A DNA stretch of 64,000 nt, taken from assembly GCF_027913215.1 (NCBI RefSeq), contig NZ_CP115780.1:124001-188000 (forward strand). Direction: 5' to 3'. Source of the stretch: Paracoccus aerodenitrificans (GTDB taxonomy: Bacteria > Pseudomonadota > Alphaproteobacteria > Rhodobacterales > Rhodobacteraceae). The translations under genes and the position numbers were made by a program. This document shows positions 9,863 to 17,068 of the stretch, one piece after another; positions within the stretch are counted from its first letter, which is position 1; each line of letters starts with the position of its first letter. A model generated the notes under the pieces. That model saw only the letters and a list, made by a program, of their open reading frames with translations, made no database searches and was not told where the DNA came from.

Positions 9863-11925
9863 CCACGCACCTCCCAGGGCGACAGGTCGAGCGAGGCAAC
9901 GGCGCTCAGGGCATCGCCCAGTTCCTGCTGCGCCGTCACCGTTTCGACAAGGGCGATGTTCACGTCTGTCGGCGTGTCGAGATCGGCCTCGACCACCTTG
10001 CCATTGGCCAGCTTCACGCGCAGCGACGCCGTGCCGCGCGGTGTTTCGATGCGAGCCTCGCCCTCGCCCGACACCCTGTCCACATCCGGCACCTGCGGCA
10101 CAGCAATCATCCCGGCGGCCGCGATCAGGTCGAGGCTTTGGGCGATCTCGTCGCAGCGCAGCCGCAGCCGCGCCAGCGCATCGCCGCCGTTGCGGACGCG
10201 CATTTCGAACCCGAGATCCTTCAGCGTTGGATCACCCGTTCGGGCATCCGATCCGCCACCTCGCGCCCGGTCCACCGGGCCGCTGGCCGGGGCGTCATTG
10301 CCGATGCGCGCGATGCGTCTAAGCCGCATCCGCATCAGCGGGGCCGCCTGCACCCGGCGCGACAGCCGCCGGATCGCCCCAGCCTGCGTGGCAATCCCGG
10401 CAACGTCGGCACCTTGAACGGCCAGTTGCAACGCCCCAGCGCGCGCGGCGAGCCACAAAAAACCCGACTGAAGGCCGAACTCGGCCAGCCAGTTCAGGTG
10501 GCTGGCGATCCGCTCGCGTTCCACGGCGGCGGCGCGGCCACGGCGCGCGTCATGGTCGGGCTCGACGCCGGCGGCCACCTCAATCGCAGCGCAAGCCAGC
10601 GCGCGATAGGACACGCTGCTGAGCGGCATCATGGTGGCCAGACGCTCGACGAAATCGGCCACCCTCATCTGCGGCCCATCCATCAAATCCGTCGCGCCGA
10701 CAAGGCTCGTGGCGTCGCTGGCCGCAACGGTATCGCCATCCAGCGTCAACGTCAGCCGCAGCCCAGCCGGCAGGCCGGGAAAGAACGGCCCGAACGGCAC
10801 CTTGATCCAGTCCATCTGTAACCCGTCGCTGCTGCGCGGCTGGTCCTTGGTCATCTCGACCATCGACATGAAATGCGGCTCGATCCCGTCGATAGTGGCC
10901 TTGGAGTGGCCGCCATGTCCGGCATGCCCATCGTGGCCGGAATGGTCCTGCTGTTTGCCATGACCGCCGTGACCGCCATGCCCGTGACCGTGACCGGGAC
11001 CGTGGCTTTCCACCTCCTCCGCCTTCACCAGGTTCATGCCGCATTTAGGGCACTTGCCCGGTGCATCGCTGATCACCTCGGGGTGCATCGGGCAACTATA
11101 TGCCCCCGACCCGCCCGCCTTGTCGTCGTGACCGGCATGATCGCCATGCGCGGAGGGCGCGTGGCTTGCGTGCCCATGCCCATGCCCATGCCCGTGACCG
11201 TGGCTTTCCACCTCCTCCGCCTTCGCCAGGTTCATGCCGCATTTGGGGCACTTGCCCGGTGCGTCGCTGATCACCTCGGGGTGCATCGGGCAAGTGTATG
11301 CCCCCGACCCGCCCGCGTCGTGAGCGTGGCCCGCATGTGCGTGATCGGCGGGGTTTGGCCTGTCCTCCCGGGGCATGTCGTGGCCACCGTGCCCACCATG
11401 TCCATCGGACGCTGTTTCGCGCGGCACCAGCGTCATGCCACATTTGGGGCAGTCTCCGGGGGCGTCGCGGACGATTTCGGGGTGCATCGGGCAAGTGTAT
11501 TCCACGCGCACCTCAAGAGCGGGGGCGTTAAACTCCCCGCTGTCAGCGCGAAACGCGCCCGCGGCGATCACGCGGCGCAGATCGGCCAGCCCGGCCCGTG
11601 TCAGCGGGGCCGACACGTCCGCATCGGGCAACGGGGCGATGTCGCCTGCGCCCAGTGCCAGGATCGCGCGGGGGCGCGGCATCTGCGCGTAGGTGACGGC
11701 GGCGGCATCGCGCAGACCGTCCGGAATCGGGCCGACGACGATGAGAACGTCGGCATGGCGCGGGGTGCCTACAACACGCAGGTGCGCATTGGCAAGGTCG
11801 ATCCCCATCGACCGCGCGACAGACGGGCCGGGCAGCACAAAGGCCGTCAGATCGCGCGCCATGGCCGCCGCGACCGCCCGCCTGATCCCGTACATCGCGC
11901 CCTCTCGCGCCCCGGCTATGGTCAT
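9859..11925 (-). CDS. NuoB-like / triple heavy-metal-binding domain / NuoD-like fusion protein
   Basis: A 688-residue fusion at the place where nuoB-nuoC-nuoD would lie. Residues 1-about 120 resemble NuoB (VVGTPRHADVLIVVGPIP, then AQMPRPRAILALGAGD). Three heavy-metal-binding domains follow at about 143-166, 210-233 and 276-299, each with CPMHPE and CPKCGM, joined by His/Gly-rich linkers. From about 350 to the end it resembles NuoD (FGPFFPGLPAGLRLTLTLDGD, later an ERERIASHLNWLAEFGL helix). The NuoB part has no cysteine, so it cannot ligate cluster N2. The NuoD part lacks the quinone-binding His and Tyr. The start is the ATG at 11925, overlapping the nuoA stop as ATGA; reading further upstream runs into nuoA. 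I infer a metal-responsive or metal-carrying peripheral arm on a membrane ion pump. The actual reaction is unknown. Confidence 0.85.
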   Translation of the reverse strand: MTIAGAREGAMYGIRRAVAAAMARDLTAFVLPGPSVARSMGIDLANAHLRVVGTPRHADVLIVVGPIPDGLRDAAAVTYAQMPRPRAILALGAGDIAPLPDADVSAPLTRAGLADLRRVIAAGAFRADSGEFNAPALEVRVEYTCPMHPEIVRDAPGDCPKCGMTLVPRETASDGHGGHGGHDMPREDRPNPADHAHAGHAHDAGGSGAYTCPMHPEVISDAPGKCPKCGMNLAKAEEVESHGHGHGHGHGHASHAPSAHGDHAGHDDKAGGSGAYSCPMHPEVISDAPGKCPKCGMNLVKAEEVESHGPGHGHGHGGHGGHGKQQDHSGHDGHAGHGGHSKATIDGIEPHFMSMVEMTKDQPRSSDGLQMDWIKVPFGPFFPGLPAGLRLTLTLDGDTVAASDATSLVGATDLMDGPQMRVADFVERLATMMPLSSVSYRALACAAIEVAAGVEPDHDARRGRAAAVERERIASHLNWLAEFGLQSGFLWLAARAGALQLAVQGADVAGIATQAGAIRRLSRRVQAAPLMRMRLRRIARIGNDAPASGPVDRARGGGSDARTGDPTLKDLGFEMRVRNGGDALARLRLRCDEIAQSLDLIAAAGMIAVPQVPDVDRVSGEGEARIETPRGTASLRVKLANGKVVEADLDTPTDVNIALVETVTAQQELGDALSAVASLDLSPWEVRG
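11001..11316. repeat. Two near-identical 118-bp repeats encoding heavy-metal-binding domains 2 and 3
   Basis: Bases 11001-11118 and 11199-11316 match at all but a few positions, with a period of 198 bases (66 codons). Each unit encodes the CPMHPE...CPKCGM domain plus the adjacent linker. The first domain (about 11428-11499) is clearly diverged, so domains 2 and 3 come from a recent in-frame duplication. The sequence between them is low-complexity GGH/HGH coding DNA, which could promote further copy-number change. Confidence 0.9.
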
Positions 11926-12284
11926 TGCCGCCTCAACGCGCCCTGGCTCCAGCCATAGAGCAGGCCCAGGAACAGGATTGAGAGGAAAACGCCCATGTCG
12001 AGCAATGCGATCAGCCCTTCTTCGCGGTAGACGACCGCCCACGGATACATGAACGCCATCTCCATGTCGAAGGCCAGAAACAGCAGCGCATAACCGGCAT
12101 AGCGCGCATGATAGCGGACCCAGACCGGATCGCGCGACAAGGTACCGGCCGTGGCGGGCACGTCCTTGCCCGGTTCCGAGCGCGTGCGCCCGATGGCCCG
12201 GGCGAGCCCGTAAAGGCTTAGCACGAAACCGAACACACCGACACTCAGCCCGAAAAGGATCGCGTATTGGGAAAGCTCGCTCAT
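11922..12284 (-). CDS. nuoA: NuoA-like membrane subunit, first gene of the complex I-like operon
   Basis: Three-helix membrane subunit, 120 residues. The diagnostic motif LFLAFDMEMAFMYPWAV with its acidic pair is intact. The loop before it, where complex I has the redox-sensitive ECG cysteine, instead reads GTLSRDPVWVRYHARYAG with no Cys. A good ribosome site (GAAGGAGG on the coding strand, around 12292-12299) precedes the ATG at 12284. The gene leads the eight-gene minus-strand operon, whose promoter should be in 12285-12540. Most junctions down to nuoN overlap by one or four bases. Confidence 0.93.
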   Translation of the reverse strand: MSELSQYAILFGLSVGVFGFVLSLYGLARAIGRTRSEPGKDVPATAGTLSRDPVWVRYHARYAGYALLFLAFDMEMAFMYPWAVVYREEGLIALLDMGVFLSILFLGLLYGWSQGALRRQ

Positions 12285-12456
12285 CCGTGTTACCTCCTTC
12301 GGGTGCTCGACTCTCTAAAGTGTTAAGGGTTTAAGCAGAACGGCACAATCAAACTAACGCCAGCGGCCATGCTGCCGTTATGCACAGACGCTTTGAGCTG
12401 CGGATCATTACAGCTCTCCGAAAATTCCGGGCTTGGGACTTCAAGAACACAGGTCT

Positions 12457-12478
12457 CCAATTGGTTTCTTCCAATTGG
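12457..12478. promoter_or_regulatory. Duplicated CCAATTGG palindrome upstream of nuoA-like operon and DUF6629 gene
   Basis: CCAATTGG occurs twice with a 6-base spacer (TTTCTT), so the unit is both a direct and an inverted repeat with 14-base periodicity. It lies in the 256-base divergent region between the nuoA-like start (12284) and the DUF6629 start (12541). That is the position expected of an operator controlling either or both. The regulator is unknown. Confidence 0.35.
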
Positions 12479-12540
12479 GTGGCCGGTGATTTAGCGTTGC
12501 ATGATTGACGATCCGAACAAACAGGACAGAGGGAAGTCAA

Positions 12541-13227
12541 ATGTGCCTGTCCGCTCAAGTCAGCTTTGCCGCCAGTGTTTTTCTTGTTGGCGGCGGCACG
12601 GCCATTTCAATTGTGGCTTGGCGGCGCAACAAACGCTATCTCCCGCTTGCCCTGATGCCGCTTTTCGCCGGACTGCAGCAGTTTACCGAGGGTTTTGTCT
12701 GGGTCGGCATGAACGGAAACGATCCCCTGACGGTTTTGTGGGGGGCAATGGGGTTCATCTTTTTCACCTGGTTCATGTGGCCGATCTGGGTCCCCTTCTC
12801 GGTCTACGTGCTTGAACCGGACGACAGCCCCCGAAAGCGGTTGTTCCGCCTCATGGCGTTGATCGGGCTGGCTTTCGGACTGCTGCTTTACATACCGCAC
12901 GGGCTAAACAGTGACATGGTGGTGGTCGAGGTCAACAATCAGTCTCTGGCCTATGAAAAATCCATGTGGCTGGATTTCATGATGCCACGCTGGCTGACCA
13001 ATACAATCTATGTGACCCTTATCACCCTCCCGCCAGCGCTGTCGCATTACAAACATATGCGCCATTTCGCCCTGACGCTGGTGGCGGTGATCGTGATCGA
13101 TATCGCCTTTCTCCAGTTTGCCTACATTTCGTTTTTCTGCCTGCTGGCGGGGCTCGCAACGCTGCATCTGGTGTACATCATTTTGACCAACAAATGCGCC
13201 CGTGAATGCCCTGAATTGTTCGCCTGA
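12541..13227 (+). CDS. DUF6629 family integral membrane protein
   Basis: A predicted seven-helix-like inner-membrane protein of 228 residues and unknown function. The N-terminus MCLSAQVSFAAS and the motif FAGLQQFTEGFVWVGM are characteristic of the DUF6629 family (usually MCFSAxASF...QQxxEGFVW). I chose the ATG at 12541 because a GAGGGAAG ribosome site lies a few bases upstream and the family signature begins there. A longer reading from 12505 is possible but lacks a signal. A cysteine-containing tail (NKCARECPELFA) ends the protein. It is divergent from the complex I-like operon and may share its regulation. Confidence 0.82.
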   Translation: MCLSAQVSFAASVFLVGGGTAISIVAWRRNKRYLPLALMPLFAGLQQFTEGFVWVGMNGNDPLTVLWGAMGFIFFTWFMWPIWVPFSVYVLEPDDSPRKRLFRLMALIGLAFGLLLYIPHGLNSDMVVVEVNNQSLAYEKSMWLDFMMPRWLTNTIYVTLITLPPALSHYKHMRHFALTLVAVIVIDIAFLQFAYISFFCLLAGLATLHLVYIILTNKCARECPELFA

Positions 13228-13273
13228 TTCCGTCGCCTAGCTTTGCTTGTCGCAGTAGGGGATCGCTTCGGCG

Positions 13274-13456
13274 CTAGACTGGGCAGTAGCAATCATCGGG
13301 ATCCTCCAGGCAGCAGGCTCCACAATGGTATTGGATCGCCTCGCGCAGAGCAGCGCGCGCCCTGTGCAGCCGAACGCCAAGGGCATTGCGGTTCAACCCC
13401 ATATCGGCGGCCACGATTTTCCGATCCTCTTCACCGAAATCGATCCGCCGGATCAA
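13274..13456 (-). pseudogene. C-terminal remnant of an ECF-type RNA polymerase sigma factor with Cys-rich tail
   Basis: About 60 codons encode the end of a sigma region 4: EEDRKIVAADMGLNRNALGV, followed by RLHRARAALREAI, which is the usual recognition helix and RLHRAR motif. A tail with five cysteines follows (CGACCLEDPDDCYC). The upstream half is replaced by the IS256 element, whose transposase reading frame ends at 13453, exactly at the junction. The fragment converges on the DUF6629 gene. It is presumably dead, though it may mark a lost regulator of this metal island. Confidence 0.6.
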
Positions 13457-14628
13457 TTTGGCTCCTCCTTGTCGATTTGGGCGAAGGCTTCGACCATCAT
13501 GTATCGGCTAGAGGTCTGCCATTCGTCATTCTGCTCGAACAGCACGGCGCCGATCAGGCGCATGATGGAAGCCTCGTTCGGGAAGATCCCGACAACATCG
13601 GCACGCCGCTTCACCTCCTTGTTCAGCCTCTCGATTGGATTCGTGCTGTGAAGCTTGGTGCGATGCTGGCGAGGGAAGGACATGTAGGCCAGCACGTCAT
13701 GCTCGCTGGCGTCCATCAGATCGGCCAGCTTGGGCCATCGCGGACGCAGCTGCTCGGACACCTTGTGCCAGGTCTCGCCCGCATGGGCGCGGTCGGGCTG
13801 GTCGAAGGCTTGCCGGATCGCGGCGGCGACCACGGTGTGCTGGCCGCGCGAGACGTGTGCCAGCGCGTTGCGCATCCAGTGAACGCGACACCTTTGCCAA
13901 GTGGCTTCGAACACGCGGGCGATGGCGGCCTTGAGACCGGTATGGGCGTCGCTGATGACCAGCCGGACGCCACCGAGACCCCGGGCCCGCAGCGAGCGCA
14001 GGAACTCGGTCCAGAACGTCTCGGCCTCGGATGGGCCGATGCCCAGACCGATGATTTCGCGGCGTCCTTCGGTGTTGGCGGCGACAGCGATTATGGCCGC
14101 GACTGGCACGATCCGGCCGCCCTGACGCACCTTGAGATAGGTGGCATCCAGCCAGACATAGGGCCACTCCCCGCTCAGCGGGCGGTTCAGGAACTCACCG
14201 ACCCGCTCATCGATGTCCTTGCACAGCTTGGACACCGTGCTCTTCGAGATGCCGCTCAGCCCCATTGCCTGCACCAACTCGTCGACGCGGCGGGTGGAGA
14301 CGCCGCCGATCCACGCCTCCTGGATCACGGCCACCAACGCCTGCTCGGATGTCTTGCGGGCCTCCAGGAAGCCCGGGAAGTAGCTGCCTTGGCGCAGCTT
14401 CGGCACCCGCAGGTTCAGCGTGCCCAAACGGGTATCGAGAGCGCGCTCTCGATACCCGTTCCGCCAGGTCGTCCGTTCGCCGCTGCGCTCGTGGCGACCG
14501 GCGCCGATGATACCTTCCACATCGGTCTCCATGATCAGCTGCAGCACGGCCTCGGCTATGCCGCGCAGAAAGTCTCCCTGATCGTGCTTGGCCAGAAGCT
14601 CGGACAGGTCCATGTTCGTCTTGGTCAT
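13453..14628 (-). CDS. IS256-family (mutator-type) transposase
   Basis: A 391-residue transposase with a DDE catalytic core. It has the N-terminal ERTTWRNGYRER motif, the family YVWLDATYLK with catalytic Asp, VISDAHTG with the second Asp, and TNPIERLNKEVKRR carrying the Glu. The start is the ATG at 14628 (MTKTNMDLSELL); an open stretch continues upstream to 14706 but is non-homologous. The C-terminus ends abruptly at EEPN, where the sigma remnant begins, so a few residues and the left terminal repeat are probably missing. The right end lies somewhere in 14690-14750, and I could not match it to a left partner. The element is possibly still expressed but probably immobile by itself. Confidence 0.9.
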   Translation of the reverse strand: MTKTNMDLSELLAKHDQGDFLRGIAEAVLQLIMETDVEGIIGAGRHERSGERTTWRNGYRERALDTRLGTLNLRVPKLRQGSYFPGFLEARKTSEQALVAVIQEAWIGGVSTRRVDELVQAMGLSGISKSTVSKLCKDIDERVGEFLNRPLSGEWPYVWLDATYLKVRQGGRIVPVAAIIAVAANTEGRREIIGLGIGPSEAETFWTEFLRSLRARGLGGVRLVISDAHTGLKAAIARVFEATWQRCRVHWMRNALAHVSRGQHTVVAAAIRQAFDQPDRAHAGETWHKVSEQLRPRWPKLADLMDASEHDVLAYMSFPRQHRTKLHSTNPIERLNKEVKRRADVVGIFPNEASIMRLIGAVLFEQNDEWQTSSRYMMVEAFAQIDKEEPN

Positions 14629-14869
14629 CGGGGTCTCCGTAAGGTGCGTGGTTGAAGCGTCGAAACTCCACCTCGATCTTACACCTCGATGGCCACCCGG
14701 GATCACACCGCTGGCGGCGATGAAATTACACCACGTCCGCGGACGCTAACTAAACCTCCGTCCGCACCCATCCGACCGCTTCAGCCTCGTCAACCAGCGC
14801 GACAAATCTCGCTTCCAGTGCCTCTTGGCAATCCAGCTCACGGTCAGGATAGGGGCCGAGCCGCTTTGG

Positions 14870-15356
14870 GCCTGTCAGTCGAGGTGTCGATCTGCTGCTC
14901 GACCGCTTCTTCCTCGTCACCTCGATCTCGCGCTTCCAGATGAAGGGGCAGGCCCTGCTGGACCATTATCGCCAGCGCGGCAAAGCAGAAGGCCACATGG
15001 GCGAGCTGATGGACGTGCTGTCTCCAGCGCTGTCCTCCACCAATCGCGCCAAGACCCATCTGCGCGGCAAGAAGCCGAAATCGGTCACGCCCCCCATCGA
15101 TGCCTTCGCCTGCAACGAAGTCCGGTTGCTCGTCGCCATGCTCGCCTACCAGATCATGCACGTGGCGCGCCGGGCCATGGCGCGCGCCACGAAAGCCCCT
15201 TGGAGCCTGCGCCGCCTGCGGGAACGCGTGCTGCGCGCCGGCGCTCGTCTCATCATTTCAGGCCGGCGCATGACCTTGATACTTGCCGCAACGGCCGCGC
15301 CCTACTGGGCCGCCATCTGGCCGCAGATCCAGATGCTACGCGGGGCCGACCCATAA
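14870..15356 (+). pseudogene. IS1380-family transposase, C-terminal remnant
   Basis: The open frame ending at 15356 encodes the IS1380 C-terminal third: DLLLDRFFLVTS, then MKGQALLDHYRQRGKAEGHM (catalytic Glu region), HLRGKKPKSVTPPIDAFACN and WSLRRLRERVLRAGARLI. The N-terminal two thirds are absent; the sequence left of about 14870 is not recognisably IS1380 and abuts IS256. ISL3 copy 1 begins three bases after the stop codon. Confidence 0.8.
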
Positions 15357-15359
15357 TCG

Positions 15360-17047
15360 GGCTCTGCCTCACTTTGTGTGGCGCAACTATCCTGAAACTG
15401 GAAAATTCAGGAGGGATAGTTGTGGGTTCGAAGAAGCACTGGTCACCCGGGATCGATGTTGCCGTTCAAAGCGTGGAGCGAAGTGAACGCGGCGGGTGGC
15501 TTGTATTCGGCGTCTTGGCGCCCAACGGCATCTGCCCAGACTGTGGATTCCATTCACGCCGACGTCACGGCTGGCGGCGTCGGCGGCTTCAGGATTATCC
15601 CGCGCATGGAAACAAGGTAACGGTTGATCTCGCGATTTGCCGTTGGCGATGTCAGGCACCCGCTTGCCCACGCCGGACTTTCTCGGACCAGATCGCCTCG
15701 ATTGCGCATCCATTTGCACGTCGGACTTCGCGTGTCGGGGAGATTGTCAGTCATCTGGGGCATGCGACCGGCGGACGACCTGCCGAGAGGTTGTTGCATC
15801 GTTTGGGCCTTGGGGTCAGCGATGACACGGTGCTCAGGCATCTGAAACAGTGTGCTCACGGCGCCGGCGAGGCGCCAACGGTCATCGGGATCGACGACTG
15901 GAGCTGGCGGAAGTCGCAAACCTACGGCACGATCATTGTGGATCTGGAGCGTCGCGTGGTGATCGACATTCTCGAGGATCGAGATGTCGTCACCTGCACC
16001 GACTGGCTGAGGCGTCATCCTGAGCTTGAGGTGATCAGCAGAGATCGGTGTGGTCTCTACGCCCAGGCCGCACGGCAAGGGGCACCGCAGGCGAAGCAGG
16101 TCGCTGACCGGTTCCATATCGTGCAAAACCTGCGGCAGGCCATCGAGGAGCAAATGAACCTCCACGGCCGTGCGACCGGCAGGGCGCTGCTGTCCGACGC
16201 AGACAATATCACCGCAGCCGGCAGGCTTCTGAAGTCACGCCTTGCGCACAGGACGTCTCGGGAAGAGATTTTCACCACCATCCATGCGCTCCGAAATCAG
16301 GGGCTTTCCTGCAGCGAGATCGGGCGGCGAACCGGGTTTCCGCGTCGCAGCATCGCGAAATGGCTGCAGTTCGAGACGCCGCCAGACCGCAGGCGGGCCG
16401 CTTTGAAGCGGACTTCCCCATGGTATTTTGAAAAGTTTCTGAAGCAATCCTGGAAGGACGGCATTCGAACTGGAAGCGCCCTGTTCCGTCTGATCCAAGA
16501 GCGTGGTTACGAGGGGAGTCAAACGCATTTGCAGCGGTTGCTGGCGGGTTGGCGCAGAGCCGAACAGCAAGCGACCGACCCCAAGGTAGAGCACGCGATA
16601 CTTAAGCCAGTCCGGGACCCGGAAACGGGGCACGCGATTTCCCCGGTCATCGCGGCTGCCCTGTGCGTTAAACCCCGCGGAAAGCTCACCCCGGATCAGG
16701 TGCGGAAAGTCGACGCGCTCAAGGCCGGTTCTCCCGCCTTCGCAACGATGCGCAGCCTCGCCATGCGGTTCAATGGTATCATTCGCGGTCGCCAGGCAGA
16801 CCCGCTCCCTGCATGGATCGACGACGCGATTGAAACCGATCTGGCGCCCATCGTGCGCTTTGCCCGTACCTTGAACCGGGACTTCGATGCGGTCAAAAAT
16901 GCAATCGAGATGCTCTGGAGCAACGGCCAGGCAGAAGGTCAGATCAACCGCCTGAAGACCCTCAAACGCGCAATGTACGGTCGCGCCGGTCCAGAATTGT
17001 TGCGGGCGAGAATGCTACCGTTCCGCCACACAAATTGAGGCAGAGCC
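15360..17047 (+). mobile_element. ISL3-family insertion sequence, copy 1 (intact-looking)
   Basis: A transposase gene is bounded by 24-base imperfect inverted repeats at 15360-15383 and 17024-17047, both beginning GGCTCTGCCTCA and ending TTGTGTGGCG when read inward. No clear 8-base target duplication flanks it. The sequence outside the right end is shared with copy 3 (see repeat entry), so the true end may extend further. Confidence 0.8.
15422..17038 (+). CDS. ISL3-family transposase, full length
   Basis: 538 residues. It has the N-terminal zinc-finger pattern (CPDCGFHSRRRHGW and [15 protein letters not shown]), the catalytic DDE core starting with [20 protein letters not shown], a second Asp region [18 protein letters not shown], and the terminal motif [17 protein letters not shown] with the catalytic Glu. 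The start is GTG at 15422 (VGSKKHWSPG); an in-frame upstream extension reads through IS1380 DNA and is not native. This is the only one of three copies in the window with no stop or truncation, so it could mobilise the others. Confidence 0.92.
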   Translation: MGSKKHWSPGIDVAVQSVERSERGGWLVFGVLAPNGICPDCGFHSRRRHGWRRRRLQDYPAHGNKVTVDLAICRWRCQAPACPRRTFSDQIASIAHPFARRTSRVGEIVSHLGHATGGRPAERLLHRLGLGVSDDTVLRHLKQCAHGAGEAPTVIGIDDWSWRKSQTYGTIIVDLERRVVIDILEDRDVVTCTDWLRRHPELEVISRDRCGLYAQAARQGAPQAKQVADRFHIVQNLRQAIEEQMNLHGRATGRALLSDADNITAAGRLLKSRLAHRTSREEIFTTIHALRNQGLSCSEIGRRTGFPRRSIAKWLQFETPPDRRRAALKRTSPWYFEKFLKQSWKDGIRTGSALFRLIQERGYEGSQTHLQRLLAGWRRAEQQATDPKVEHAILKPVRDPETGHAISPVIAAALCVKPRGKLTPDQVRKVDALKAGSPAFATMRSLAMRFNGIIRGRQADPLPAWIDDAIETDLAPIVRFARTLNRDFDAVKNAIEMLWSNGQAEGQINRLKTLKRAMYGRAGPELLRARMLPFRHTN

Positions 17048-17052
17048 CATTT

Positions 17053-17068
17053 AAGGGCAACGCGACAC
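17053..17068. repeat. 16-bp sequence shared outside the ends of ISL3 copies 1 and 3
   Basis: Bases 17053-17068, read on the minus strand, give gtgtcgcgttgccctt. The identical word sits at 58015-58030, in both cases just outside GGCTCTGCC of the ISL3 end on the transposase 3' side. ISL3 copy 2 lacks it. It may be part of a longer IS terminus or a preferred target. Confidence 0.5.

Noticed and set aside
11001..11316. CRISPR-like periodic repeat
   Set aside because: Only two units with coding sequence in between; the period is a whole number of codons and encodes metal-binding domains.
10873..11958. Plus-strand open frame with repeated ARCIADHLGVHRA-like units
   Set aside because: The repeats are just the antisense of the metal-binding domain repeats in the fusion gene.
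3415..12284. Ordinary respiratory complex I operon
   Set aside because: NuoC, E, F, G and I are absent and the NuoB/NuoD redox and quinone residues are missing, so it cannot be a normal NADH:quinone oxidoreductase.
14825..15421. N-terminal extension of the ISL3 copy 1 transposase
   Set aside because: The in-frame extension reads IS1380 DNA in the wrong frame, and homology starts at the GTG at 15422.
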